From Comamonas thiooxydans (GTDB lineage Bacteria > Pseudomonadota > Gammaproteobacteria > Burkholderiales > Burkholderiaceae_C): DNA of 64,000 nucleotides. The position numbers and the translations under genes are program-made. Where the stretch lies: NCBI RefSeq assembly GCF_000964545.1, contig NZ_BBVD01000016.1:1-64000 (forward strand), in the 5' to 3' direction. Every line of letters starts with the position of its first letter. The first letter of the stretch is position 1. The notes under the pieces were generated by a model. That model saw nothing but the letters and a program-made list of their open reading frames with translations. It did no database searches and was not told the DNA's origin. Positions 53,629 to 62,279 of this stretch are shown here, one piece after another.

Positions 53629-54912
53629 ATGGAACAAAGTGCCTGGGTTGGCCGTTTGCGAAACCTGCTGCGCGCTGGCGATACCCTGTGGTGGGGCCAG
53701 GCCACGGCCGAGCCGCTGACGCTCACGCGCGCCATCGTGGCGCACCGCCATGCGCTCGCGCAGGGCGGGCGGCTACGGGCATTCGTAGGCATCGGTGCGT
53801 CTGATACGTTGCAGGCCGAGCAGGCCGACGTGATCGACTTCTTCGGCTACGCCGCCAGCGGCCCGCACCGCGCGCTGGCCCAGGCGGGTGTGCTCGATAT
53901 CTTGCCCAGCCACTACTCGCACATTCCGGGCCAGATCCGCGACGGCGTGCTGCCCGCTGAGGTGGTGCTGCTGCAGGTCTCGCCGCCCGATGAACAGGGC
54001 CGCTATAGCCTGGGCCTGGTGCACGAATACCTCACCGCCGCGCTGGAAAAGGCGCGCGTGGTGATCGGCGAGGTCAATCCCGCCGTGCCCTGGACGCACG
54101 GCAGCGTGCACTTGCAGGCCAGCGATTTCGCGCTGCTGGTCGATGCCGAGCACGCGCCCATCGACGCCGAAAGCGCCGCTCCGGGCCCCATCGAGCAGGC
54201 CATCGCCAGCCACATCGCCGCCCATGTGCAAGACGGCGCCACGCTGCAGGTCGGCATCGGCAAGATCCCCGAGGCCGTGCTGACGGCCTTGCGCAACCGG
54301 CGCGACCTGGGCCTGCACAGCGGCGCGGTCGGCGACGGCATCGCCTTGCTGGCCGAGGAGGGCGCGCTGACCAACGCCCGCAAGGGCCGCGACGCGGGCG
54401 TGGGCATCGCCGGCATCCTCATGGGCAGTGAGCGCCTGCGCCGCTGGGCACACCGCAACCCGGCACTGGCCCTGCGCGGCACCGATTACACGCACCACCC
54501 CGAGGTGCTCGCCAGCCTGAACCAGCTCACGGCCATCAACTCCGCCATCGAGGTGGACCTGACCGGCCAGGTCAACGCCGAGGTTGCGGGCGGCGTCTAC
54601 GTGGGCGCCGTGGGCGGCGCGGTCGATTTCCTGCGCGGCGCCGCGCGCAGCCGGGGCGGCCTGCCCATCGTCGCGCTGCCCGCCACGGCCAAGGGCGCCA
54701 CGCGCATCGTGGCGCAGCTGAGCGGTCCCGTGAGCACGCCGCGCTGCGACGCGGGCCTGATCGTTACCGAACACGGCGTGGCCGACCTGCGCGGCCAGAC
54801 GCTGGCGCGCCGCGTGCGGCGCATGCTGGACATCGCCGCGCCCGAACACCGCGCCGGCCTGGAGCGCCAGGCCCATGACCTGCTGCGCCGTTGCGGCGCG
54901 GCCTTTGGATAG
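53629..54912 (+). CDS. Acetyl-CoA hydrolase/transferase-family (Cat1/4-hydroxybutyrate type) CoA-transferase
   Basis: A 427-residue family I-type CoA-transferase. The catalytic-Glu region appears as NSAIEVDLTGQVNAE (about residues 305-320), followed by GGAVDFLRGAARSRGG and ATRIVAQL. It transfers CoA from acetyl- or succinyl-CoA to a carboxylic acid; in C5-dicarboxylate pathways relatives activate itaconate. ATG 53629 has GGAG 5 bp upstream; ATG 53614, overlapping the Bug stop, would add five residues. The TAG stop lies in a dispersed repeat copy. Confidence 0.88.
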   Translation: MEQSAWVGRLRNLLRAGDTLWWGQATAEPLTLTRAIVAHRHALAQGGRLRAFVGIGASDTLQAEQADVIDFFGYAASGPHRALAQAGVLDILPSHYSHIPGQIRDGVLPAEVVLLQVSPPDEQGRYSLGLVHEYLTAALEKARVVIGEVNPAVPWTHGSVHLQASDFALLVDAEHAPIDAESAAPGPIEQAIASHIAAHVQDGATLQVGIGKIPEAVLTALRNRRDLGLHSGAVGDGIALLAEEGALTNARKGRDAGVGIAGILMGSERLRRWAHRNPALALRGTDYTHHPEVLASLNQLTAINSAIEVDLTGQVNAEVAGGVYVGAVGGAVDFLRGAARSRGGLPIVALPATAKGATRIVAQLSGPVSTPRCDAGLIVTEHGVADLRGQTLARRVRRMLDIAAPEHRAGLERQAHDLLRRCGAAFG

Positions 54913-54963
54913 CAAAAACGATAGCTGCCTGCGCTGGATACATGAGCGCTGGAGGCATTTTTT
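54910..54963. repeat. Dispersed palindromic repeat copy after the CoA-transferase
   Basis: TAGCAAAAACGATAGCT (identical to the copy at 9924), then GCCTGCGCTGGATACATGAG and CGCTGGAGGCATTTTTT. Arms GCCTGCGCT and AGCGCTGGAGGC pair imperfectly and a T-run follows, so it could attenuate transcription before the next Bug gene. Confidence 0.6.
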
Positions 54964-54988
54964 ACCTCAAACCCAGGAGATATCTTCC

Positions 54989-55960
54989 ATGCCCCATGCC
55001 ACCCGCCGTTGCCTGCTTGCCGCCGCCCTGCTGGCGGCGCTGGGCGCTCCCGGCCTTGCGCAGGCGCAAGGCGATGCCACGCCCATCCGCCTCGTCGTTG
55101 GCTACGCGGCGGGCGGACCGGTGGACCAGACGGCGCGACTGCTGGTCCCGCACCTGGCCAAGGAACTTGGCACGGCCGTCGTGGTGGACAACAAGGGCGG
55201 CGCGGGCGGCACGCTGGCCGGCGGCGAAGTGGCGCGCGCCAAGCCCGACGGCGCCACGCTGTGGCTGGCGGCCAGCCCCACCATCACCATCAGCCCCAAC
55301 GTGATGCGCAAGATGGGCTTCGACCCGGCCAAGGACCTGATGCCCGTCGCGCCCGTGCTGAGCTACTACAACGTGCTCATCGCCCACCCGGCCCAGCCCT
55401 ACAAGACCGCGCAGGAACTGGTGGCCTACGCCAAGGTGCATCCGGGCGCCTTGAACTATGGATCCTCCGGCGTGGGTTCGTCCAACCACCTGGGCGTGCT
55501 GCTGTTCTCCCACCGCGCCGGCATCGCGCTGAACCACATCCCCTACAAGGGCAACGCGCCCGCCGTGGCCGACCTGCTGGGCGGGCAGATCAGCATGATG
55601 ATGGACATCGTGAGCACCGCCGCGCCCCACATCCAGTCCGGCAAGCTGCGCGCCATCGCCCTCATGGCGCCGCAGCGCAACCCCGCGCTGCCGGGCGTTC
55701 CCACCTTCGCCGAGGCGGGCCTGAAGGGGCTGGACATCGGCGGCTGGTATGGCGTGTACGCTCCCAAGGGCCTGCCCGCCGCGCAGGCCGCCAGGCTCAA
55801 CAAGGCCTTCAACGCCGTGCTGGCGCGGCCCGAGGTGCAGGCCCGCCTGAAGGAACTGGGCTACGAATCGTGGACCGGCGCGCCCGCCGCGCTGGCTGAG
55901 CGCGCCGCCCAGGAGCGCGCCACCTGGGCCACCGTCACCAACGGCATCGAGGTGGACTGA
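54989..55960 (+). CDS. Bug-family periplasmic solute-binding protein 3
   Basis: A 323-residue receptor with signal peptide LLAAALLAALGAPGLAQAQG. Bug motifs: IRLVVGYAAGGPVDQTAR, VVVDNKGGAGGTLAGGEVARAKPDGATLW and YGSSGVGSSNHLGVLLFSH. CAGGAGATATC precedes the ATG. The ligase gene follows 4 bp after the stop. Confidence 0.9.
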   Translation: MPHATRRCLLAAALLAALGAPGLAQAQGDATPIRLVVGYAAGGPVDQTARLLVPHLAKELGTAVVVDNKGGAGGTLAGGEVARAKPDGATLWLAASPTITISPNVMRKMGFDPAKDLMPVAPVLSYYNVLIAHPAQPYKTAQELVAYAKVHPGALNYGSSGVGSSNHLGVLLFSHRAGIALNHIPYKGNAPAVADLLGGQISMMMDIVSTAAPHIQSGKLRAIALMAPQRNPALPGVPTFAEAGLKGLDIGGWYGVYAPKGLPAAQAARLNKAFNAVLARPEVQARLKELGYESWTGAPAALAERAAQERATWATVTNGIEVD

Positions 55961-55964
55961 AACC

Positions 55965-57461
55965 ATGCCCGAACGCATCCACGAACTGCTGGACCGCTGG
56001 CTGGCCGAGGCTCCCCGGCGCCCCTTCATCCACCTTCCCGATCGCACGCTGAGCTACGCCGACCTGGGTGCGCTGGCCGATGCGCTGGAGCATGAACTGC
56101 GCGCCGATGGCGTGCGCCCCGGCGACCGCGTGCTGGTGGTGGCCGAGAACTGTCCCGAGCATGCGGCGCTGCTCATCGCCTGCAGCCGGGTGGGCGCGTG
56201 GTCCTGCGGCGTGAACGCGCGCATGGCGCCGGGCGAGGTGGCCGCCTTCGCCGCCAAGGCCGATGCGCGGGTGCTGTACTTCACGGCAGGCGTTTCATCC
56301 GCCGCCGCCGGGCACGCCGCCCGGCACGGGGCCACGCCCTCGTGCGTGGAGGGCATGCTGCGCAGCGCCGTGCGCGCCGATGCCGTGGCGGAACCGGAGC
56401 CGCTGGCCAGCGAGGTTGCCGCCATCATCTTCACCTCGGGAACCACCGGCGCGCCCAAGGGCGTGATGATGACCCACCGCGGCGTGCTGCACTTCGCGCG
56501 CGTCTCGGCCGAGTCGCGTGCGCTGGGGCAGTGCGACAAGGTCTATGCCTATGCGCCCATGACGCACATCTTCGGTCTGGGCACGGTGCTGCTGGCTTCG
56601 CTGCACGCGGGCGCGGCGCTGGAGATGCGCCCGCAATTCGAGCCCGCCGAGCTGTTCGATGCGCTGGCGCACTGCGGCGTATCGCAGGTGCAGGGGCCGC
56701 CCGCGCTGTTCGCGCGCCTGCTGCAATATTGCGCGGAGCAGAGCATCGCCCACCCCGTTGCGCCGCAACTGCGCTACCTCTACGCGGGCGCGGGTCCGCT
56801 GGACTTGGCGCTGAAAGCACGGGTCGAGGCCACTTTCGGCCAGACGCTGCACCACGGCTACGGCCTCTCGGAATACGCGGGCTCGCTGCACGCCACCCGC
56901 CTCTCGGAGCGGCGCGCGGACACCAGTTCCGGCTATGCTTTTCTCGGCGCCGAACTGCGCATCGTCGATCCCGCCACGGGAGAGGACCGGCCCACGGGCG
57001 AGTGCGGCGAGATCTGGCTGCGCGGCGTGGGCCTGATGCCAGGCTACTTCCGCGACCCGCAGGCCACGGCCGAGGTGATGCGGCCCGGCGGCTGGTACGC
57101 CAGCGGCGACCTGGGCGAGCTGCACGCCGACGGCGCGCTGTTCGTGGTGGGGCGCATCAAGGAAATGATCATCCGCTCGGGCTTCAACGTGTACCCCGGC
57201 GAGGTGGAGCAGGCGCTCAATGCATTTCCGGGCGTCGCGGCCTCGGCAGTGGTCGGCCAGAAGGAGGCGGACGGCAACGAGGCGGTGATCGCCTTCGTGG
57301 TGCCCGACCCCGCTCAGCCGCTCGACGAGGCCGAGCTGAAGGCCCATTTGCGCGAGCAGCTCGCCCCCTACAAGCGACCAACGCGCATCGTCGCCATCGA
57401 TGCGCTGCCTTTCAGCGCCAATGGCAAGCTGATGCGGCGGCAGTTGCTCGAGCGCTTGTAG
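55965..57461 (+). CDS. AMP-dependent acyl-CoA ligase
   Basis: A 498-residue adenylate-forming enzyme activating a carboxylic acid to its CoA thioester with ATP. The P-loop is IIFTSGTTGAPKGVMMTHRG, the hinge region YASGDLGELHADGALFVVGR, the A8 segment IKEMIIRSGFNVYPGEVEQAL, and the catalytic Lys lies in PFSANGKLMRRQ near the C-terminus. All core motifs are intact. Substrate class is not readable; it is an alternative entry step to the CoA-transferases. Confidence 0.9.
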   Translation: MPERIHELLDRWLAEAPRRPFIHLPDRTLSYADLGALADALEHELRADGVRPGDRVLVVAENCPEHAALLIACSRVGAWSCGVNARMAPGEVAAFAAKADARVLYFTAGVSSAAAGHAARHGATPSCVEGMLRSAVRADAVAEPEPLASEVAAIIFTSGTTGAPKGVMMTHRGVLHFARVSAESRALGQCDKVYAYAPMTHIFGLGTVLLASLHAGAALEMRPQFEPAELFDALAHCGVSQVQGPPALFARLLQYCAEQSIAHPVAPQLRYLYAGAGPLDLALKARVEATFGQTLHHGYGLSEYAGSLHATRLSERRADTSSGYAFLGAELRIVDPATGEDRPTGECGEIWLRGVGLMPGYFRDPQATAEVMRPGGWYASGDLGELHADGALFVVGRIKEMIIRSGFNVYPGEVEQALNAFPGVAASAVVGQKEADGNEAVIAFVVPDPAQPLDEAELKAHLREQLAPYKRPTRIVAIDALPFSANGKLMRRQLLERL

Positions 57462-57478
57462 CTGCCTGTCCGGGGCAG
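57462..57478. terminator. Weak hairpin between converging operons
   Basis: CTGCC-TGTCCGG-GGCAG fills the 19-bp space between the ligase and thioesterase stops. It has no T-run; termination of the two converging operons may instead rely on collision or Rho. Confidence 0.3.
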
Positions 57479-57480
57479 GT

Positions 57481-58332
57481 TCAAGCCGCCGAAGGTCTGG
57501 CGGCAGGCGCCCCTGCGGCGGCTGCCAGCAGGAACTCGGGCACCGGAGCCGAGCGGCGGGTGTTCATGTCCACGGACAGCAGGCACGCCTCGACCATGGC
57601 GATCGGGTTGCCCTGCGGGGTGCCGAGGTAGTGCGCGCTGGCGAAGGACTTGCCCTGCGCCTGCAGCAGCCATGAATGCGAGTGGATGCCCATGCCTGCC
57701 GGGGCCTGGCCCAGCAGCGTGGTGCGCACCTCCACCGCCATCCGGCCCAAGCCGGTTTCGGTGGTGAACCGGGGCGAATAGCCCAGGAAGGCGTGGTAGT
57801 CGTAGATGGCGTAGCTGGCATAGCGCAGCAGTTCGTCGAACATCAGCGCGCCGGTGTGGTCGTAGGCCTCGGGCCGCAGGATGCCCAGGTGGGCGCTGCG
57901 GGCTTCCACAGGAGCGTCCTGGGCCACCGATGCCTCATGCGTCAGTCCGCGCGGCAGTGCCAGGGCCACGGCCATTTCGGGTACCTGGGGCAGGTGCCGG
58001 CTGGCGCGGCCGGGCAGATCCAGTGCCGTGGCTGACAGCCTGCCGTCGCTCTCCAGCAGGTGCACGATGGCGCCGTCCCAGCGACCGCCCTGGATGGCGA
58101 CCGAGCGCACGAGTACCGCGGCGCCACAGAGCAGTTCACGGTGGAAACGTGCATGCCGCGACCGGATGACGGAGCCGCCAGGATTGCTGTCGCCACCGAG
58201 CATGGCAATGGTTTCGGCGGCGTTCTGGAACGCGCGCATGTAGAACCGGGTGTTCCAGTGCCCGTTGTGGTCGCACTCCCAGGCGTCCACGCGCGTGATG
58301 TGGCTGGTGTAGCCGATGTCGTTGGGAGTCAT
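57481..58332 (-). CDS. Double hot-dog thioesterase
   Basis: A 283-residue protein with two hot-dog halves. The first shows the 4HBT pattern VDAWECDHNGHWNTRFYMRAF (residues about 15-35) with the Asp and the GHWN turn. The second has AEAYDHTGALMFDELLRYASYA-like sequence (about 152-175). It would hydrolyse an acyl-CoA of the pathway or release CoA from dead-end intermediates. It is the last gene of the minus-strand operon, 13 bp after the CaiB gene. Confidence 0.78.
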   Translation of the reverse strand: MTPNDIGYTSHITRVDAWECDHNGHWNTRFYMRAFQNAAETIAMLGGDSNPGGSVIRSRHARFHRELLCGAAVLVRSVAIQGGRWDGAIVHLLESDGRLSATALDLPGRASRHLPQVPEMAVALALPRGLTHEASVAQDAPVEARSAHLGILRPEAYDHTGALMFDELLRYASYAIYDYHAFLGYSPRFTTETGLGRMAVEVRTTLLGQAPAGMGIHSHSWLLQAQGKSFASAHYLGTPQGNPIAMVEACLLSVDMNTRRSAPVPEFLLAAAAGAPAARPSAA

Positions 58333-58345
58333 GGTGCATCCTGCA

Positions 58346-59521
58346 TTATTGAACCGATGTCTTTTTTAGCAGCGCGCGCAGGCGCTCGTCGTCCTGGCCG
58401 ATGCAGGGCGCCGAATCGAGCGGTGGCGGGCGCTGGCGGTCGAACGACAGCGGCACGCCCACCAGGGCGATCTCGTCATCGCTGGCCTTGCCCAGGATGC
58501 CCAGCGCCTGGGTCTGCGCGTGCGCCACCAGCTCGGCCGTGGTCTGAACGGAGGCGCAGGGCAGGCCATAGCCGTCCAGGTGCTTTTGCCAGTAGGCGCG
58601 CGTGTGCTGCTTCATGCGCGCGCCGATTAGGCCGTCGATCTCCTTGCGGTGGGCTAGGCGCGCGTTGTTGGTGGCGAACCGGGGATCGGTGGCCCATTCG
58701 GGGTGGCCCAGCGCCTCGGCCAGCCGCGCGAAGAGCCGGTCGTTGGCGGCGCTGAGGATGGCATGGCCGTCGGCCGCCTCGTAGGCGCGGTGCGGCACGA
58801 TGAAGGCCACGCCCGAGCCATGGCGCCCGCCCGGCTCGCCGTCGGCCGCATAGTTGGCGATGCCGACCGTCATCCAGGCGATGGCGGTCTCCAGCAGCGA
58901 GCTGTTGACGGTGGCGCCTACCTCTTTGACGGGACTGCGCTCGCGACGCAGCAGCGCCGAGACGATGCCGATCACGGCCCACATGCCGGTGCCGAAGTCG
59001 ACGATGGACACGCCCGCGCGCACCGGCGCCTGGCCGTCCTCGCCGGTCAGCGTCATGATGCCCGCGAAGGCCTGCATCAGCGGGTCGTAGCCGGGCAGCT
59101 GGTTCAGCGGGCCGACGTGGCCGTAGGCGCCGACTTCGCAGACCACCAGCTCGGGCTTGCGCGCGCGCAGGCTGTCGGGGTCGAGCTGGTACTGGCCGGC
59201 GCTGCCGGGGCGCAGGTTGTGCAGGAAGACATCGGCATGGCCGGCGATGAGGTCGTGCAGCGTGGCCAGCTGCACCGGGTCCTTGATGTCCAGGCAGATC
59301 GAGCGCTTGCCGCGGTTGAGCGCGTGGAAGGCGGCGCCGCTGCCCCTCCACTGGCTGGGCCCCCAGCCGCGCGAGGAGTCGCCCGAGGGGCGCTCCACCT
59401 TCCAGACCTCGGCGCCCAGGCCGGCGAGCACATGGCCGGCGAAGGGGGCGGAGGCGCTGTCGCCGAGCTCGACCACGGTGATGCCTGCCAAAGGCAGGTC
59501 GGATCGCTGGTCGTCTTGCAT
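58346..59521 (-). CDS. Family III CoA-transferase (CaiB/BaiF) 2
   Basis: A 391-residue transferase. N-terminal signature GITVVELGDSASAPFAGHVL with GAEVWKVERPSGD; the likely catalytic Asp is in GVSIVDFGTGMWAVIG (about residue 172). ATG 59521 has GGAG 6 bp upstream; codons up to 59572 are leader. A dispersed repeat copy fills the gap to the upstream CaiB gene. Confidence 0.9.
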   Translation of the reverse strand: MQDDQRSDLPLAGITVVELGDSASAPFAGHVLAGLGAEVWKVERPSGDSSRGWGPSQWRGSGAAFHALNRGKRSICLDIKDPVQLATLHDLIAGHADVFLHNLRPGSAGQYQLDPDSLRARKPELVVCEVGAYGHVGPLNQLPGYDPLMQAFAGIMTLTGEDGQAPVRAGVSIVDFGTGMWAVIGIVSALLRRERSPVKEVGATVNSSLLETAIAWMTVGIANYAADGEPGGRHGSGVAFIVPHRAYEAADGHAILSAANDRLFARLAEALGHPEWATDPRFATNNARLAHRKEIDGLIGARMKQHTRAYWQKHLDGYGLPCASVQTTAELVAHAQTQALGILGKASDDEIALVGVPLSFDRQRPPPLDSAPCIGQDDERLRALLKKTSVQ

Positions 59522-59540
59522 GTCTGTCTCCTTGATTTTT

Positions 59541-59594
59541 AATCCAAATGCCATCGAGCACTTATGCAGCAAGCGCGAATAGCTATTATTTTTG
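59541..59594. repeat. Dispersed palindromic repeat copy between two CaiB genes
   Basis: On the minus strand: AAAAATAATAGCTATTCGCG, CTTGCTGCATAAGTGCTCGA, TGGCATTTGG. It supplies the final Lys codon and TAA stop of the upstream CaiB gene (59586-59591). Confidence 0.6.
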
Positions 59595-60794
59595 CATCTT
59601 CTGCGCCTGGATGGCTCCCCCCGCCTGCACTAGGTGTCGCGCCTGTTCCTGCGCCATGCCGTATTCGGTCAGCAGCTGCACGGTGTGCTCGCCCAGGCGC
59701 GGCGCGGGGTAGCGTTGCTCGGGCGCGCTTTCGCTCCAGCGCTGTGGTATGCCCAGCATGCGCAGCAGGCCCTCGCTGGGGTGCTGCTGCATCTGGAAGA
59801 AATCAACCGCCTGCATGTGCGGGTCTTGCAGCAGTGTGCCGGGGGTGTTCATCTCGATGACCGGGATGTCGGCCTCGGTCAGCAGGCGCAGCCATTCGGC
59901 GGTGCTGCGGGTCTTGAACGTGTCGGCCAGGAACTGGTACAGGTAGGCGATGTTCTCGGTGCGCCCGTAGATGGTGCCGTAGCGCGGGTCTTCGGCCATG
60001 TCGGGGCGGCCGACGGCCAGGAAGAAGCGCTGCCAGTGGCGGTCGTTGTAGATGTTGACGCCGATGTAGCCGTCCAGTGTTTCGTAGGGCCGGCGCTCGG
60101 CGCTCATCATGCGCGCATAGCCCCAGTCGCCGATCGGCGGCTCGAAGCTGTGGCCGTACAGATGGTCGCCCAGCACGAAGTGGGCGAAGGTCTCGAACAT
60201 GGGCACCTCCACCGACTGGCCGTGGCCGGTCTTCTCGCGGTAGTACAGCGCCATGGCCACGGCATTGCAGCTGGCCATGCCCACCAGGCGGTCGGCGATG
60301 GCCGTGGCCACGTAGGTCGGCGGCCCCACCTTACGGGCCTGCAGCACTGGCATGCCCACGGCGGCCTGGATCAGGTCGTCATACGCGGGCCGGTCGGCAT
60401 ACGGGCCGTTCTGGCCGAAGCCGAAGGCGCCGCAGTAGATGATGCGCGGATTGATCTTCTGGACGTCTTCATAGGCCAGGCCCAGCTTGGCCATGGCCTT
60501 GGGTCGCAGGCTGTGCAGCACCACGTCGGCCGATTCGATCATGCGCCGCAGCGCCTGCGCGGCCTCGGGGTGCTTGAGGTCGAGCACCGCGCTGCGCTTG
60601 TTGCGGTTCAGGTGCAGGAAGATGGCGCTCATGCCCGGGTTGCGGCAGGGGCCGACGCCGCGTGTCGGGTCGCCCGCGGGCGCCTCGATCTTGCAGATGT
60701 CGGCCCCCATGTCGGCCAGCAGCAGAGAGGCATACGGACCCATGAAATTCGAGGTCAGGTCCAGCACCCGCACCCCGGTGAGTGGTCCAGCCAT
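59586..60794 (-). CDS. Family III CoA-transferase (CaiB/BaiF) 3
   Basis: A 402-residue transferase. The N-terminus GVRVLDLTSNFMGPYASLLL and GADICKIEAPAGDPTRGVG are typical; the likely catalytic Asp is in ATAIADRLVGMASCNAV (about residue 170). It differs clearly from the other two CaiB proteins, so the three are not recent duplicates. The gene starts 13 bp after the Bug stop. Confidence 0.9.
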   Translation of the reverse strand: MAGPLTGVRVLDLTSNFMGPYASLLLADMGADICKIEAPAGDPTRGVGPCRNPGMSAIFLHLNRNKRSAVLDLKHPEAAQALRRMIESADVVLHSLRPKAMAKLGLAYEDVQKINPRIIYCGAFGFGQNGPYADRPAYDDLIQAAVGMPVLQARKVGPPTYVATAIADRLVGMASCNAVAMALYYREKTGHGQSVEVPMFETFAHFVLGDHLYGHSFEPPIGDWGYARMMSAERRPYETLDGYIGVNIYNDRHWQRFFLAVGRPDMAEDPRYGTIYGRTENIAYLYQFLADTFKTRSTAEWLRLLTEADIPVIEMNTPGTLLQDPHMQAVDFFQMQQHPSEGLLRMLGIPQRWSESAPEQRYPAPRLGEHTVQLLTEYGMAQEQARHLVQAGGAIQAQKMQK

Positions 60795-60807
60795 GGCGAT
60801 GCCTCCC

Positions 60808-61818
60808 TTATTCCGGTTGGATGTTCAGGGACTTGAACAGGCGTTGCCAGACCGCGACCTCCTCGCGGATGTCCTTGGCAAAGGCCCCGGGGGACGAGGC
60901 TGCCACGGAGGCGGTGAGCTTGTCCTCCATCTGCTTGCGGAATTCCGCGTCCTCGAAGACGGCCGCCACGTCGCGGTTGATGCGCTCGACCACCGGCGCG
61001 GGGGTGCCCTTGGGTACGAAAAAGCCTGTCCACAACTGGGGCAGGTAGCCGCTGTAGCCCACGGCCTCCTGCAAGGTGGGCACCTCGGGCAGGTCGGGGT
61101 AGCGCTGCGTGCTTATGGCCGCCAGCGGCACCATGCCGCCATTGGCGAAGTAGGGCCGGATTGAGGCCGGGTTGTTGACGATGAACTGCGCATCGCCGCG
61201 CATCACGGCCATGTTGGCCTCGTTGACGTTGTTGAAGTTCACTCCCGTGTACCGGGCCCCCAGCTGCTGGTTCAGGATGGCGTAGGTCAGATTGAACACC
61301 GACGTGGGGCCTAGGCCCGCGAAGAAGAGCCCCTGCTCGCCCTTCTTGCTCAGTGCCACCAGGTCCTTGAGCGTCCTGGCCTGCTTCGCGGTCTCGCCGT
61401 TGACGGCGATGACGAACTGGTAGTTCAGCACCTTGCGTACCGGCACCAGGTCGGTCAGCGGGTCGAAGCGCACGCCCTTTTGCGTGTACTTGGGAAGGAA
61501 GGAGCTTTGCGTGCCCAGCAGCAGCGTGTGGCCATCAGTGGCGCGCACCACATGCTCGGTGCCCACCACGCCGCCCGCACCGGGCTTGTTCTCGATGACC
61601 ACCGGCTGCTTCCAGCGCTGCTCCAGCCGGGGCGCCATCAGGCGCGCCAGCGTGTCGCCGGACGAGCCCGGGCCGATGGCCAGCACGATGCGCACCGGCT
61701 TGGTCGGCCAGTCCTGCGCGGCGGCAGGCAGCGCAGCGGTGGCTGTCCATGCGGCCAGCGCGGCCAGGCCCAGGCGCATGCACAGCCGCCGCTGCCGATG
61801 GAGGGGGGGGTTCTTCAT
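60808..61818 (-). CDS. Bug-family periplasmic solute-binding protein 4
   Basis: A 336-residue receptor with a signal peptide ending ALPAAAQD. Bug motifs: KPVRIVLAIGPGSSGDTLARL and VVIENKPGAGGVVGTEHVV. The middle part (NNVNEANMAVMRGDAQFIVN) is more divergent than in the other three. The open frame continues upstream to 63654 in a GC-rich shadow, but ATG 61818 with CAGGAG is the sensible start. Confidence 0.88.
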   Translation of the reverse strand: MKNPPLHRQRRLCMRLGLAALAAWTATAALPAAAQDWPTKPVRIVLAIGPGSSGDTLARLMAPRLEQRWKQPVVIENKPGAGGVVGTEHVVRATDGHTLLLGTQSSFLPKYTQKGVRFDPLTDLVPVRKVLNYQFVIAVNGETAKQARTLKDLVALSKKGEQGLFFAGLGPTSVFNLTYAILNQQLGARYTGVNFNNVNEANMAVMRGDAQFIVNNPASIRPYFANGGMVPLAAISTQRYPDLPEVPTLQEAVGYSGYLPQLWTGFFVPKGTPAPVVERINRDVAAVFEDAEFRKQMEDKLTASVAASSPGAFAKDIREEVAVWQRLFKSLNIQPE

Positions 61819-61844
61819 GTCTTGTCTCCTGTGTTGTCGGATGC

Positions 61845-62267
61845 TTACCCGGCCGCATCGAATACGGGCAATACCTGTTCGCCGCGCTGCAGGTAGCGCA
61901 CCTGCACGCTCTGGCCGATGCGCATGTCCCCGGGCCGGCCATTGATCTGGCTGAACAGGTAGTAGCCCTCGGCCATCTCGATGAAGCCCACGGTGTAGGG
62001 CGCGATGGAGGCCCATGCCTTGGTGGGGCCGCGCATCACGGTGCTGAAGGAATAGACCGTGCCGCGCCCGGCGGATTCGCGCCACTCCAGCTGCGCCTTG
62101 TCCGCTCCGCAGTGCGGGCAGTACGAGTGCGCGGGCCACACGGCCAGCTGGCAGCCGTTGCAGTGCTGGTAGGTCAGGCGCTCTTTCTTCAGGGCCGCCC
62201 AATAGGGCTCGGCGTCGAGCTGCGCATAGGGCTGGGGCCAGCCGTCGACGTAGTGGATTTCGCTCAT
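61845..62267 (-). CDS. DUF35 OB-fold/zinc-ribbon acyl-CoA-associated protein
   Basis: A 140-residue protein with a rubredoxin-like zinc ribbon (QHCNGCQLAVW and YCPHCGADK) followed by the OB-fold DUF35 domain (GRGTVYSFSTVMRGPTKAW). Such proteins pair with thiolase-fold enzymes, as in steroid side-chain retro-aldolase complexes. It lies 12 bp after the thiolase-fold gene, consistent with a heteromeric complex. Confidence 0.9.
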   Translation of the reverse strand: MSEIHYVDGWPQPYAQLDAEPYWAALKKERLTYQHCNGCQLAVWPAHSYCPHCGADKAQLEWRESAGRGTVYSFSTVMRGPTKAWASIAPYTVGFIEMAEGYYLFSQINGRPGDMRIGQSVQVRYLQRGEQVLPVFDAAG

Positions 62268-62279
62268 CGCAGGGCTCCT

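Noticed and set aside
42104..61818. Four Bug receptors as a recent tandem amplification
   Set aside because: Their sequences share only the family motifs and differ widely elsewhere, so they are old paralogues or separately acquired.
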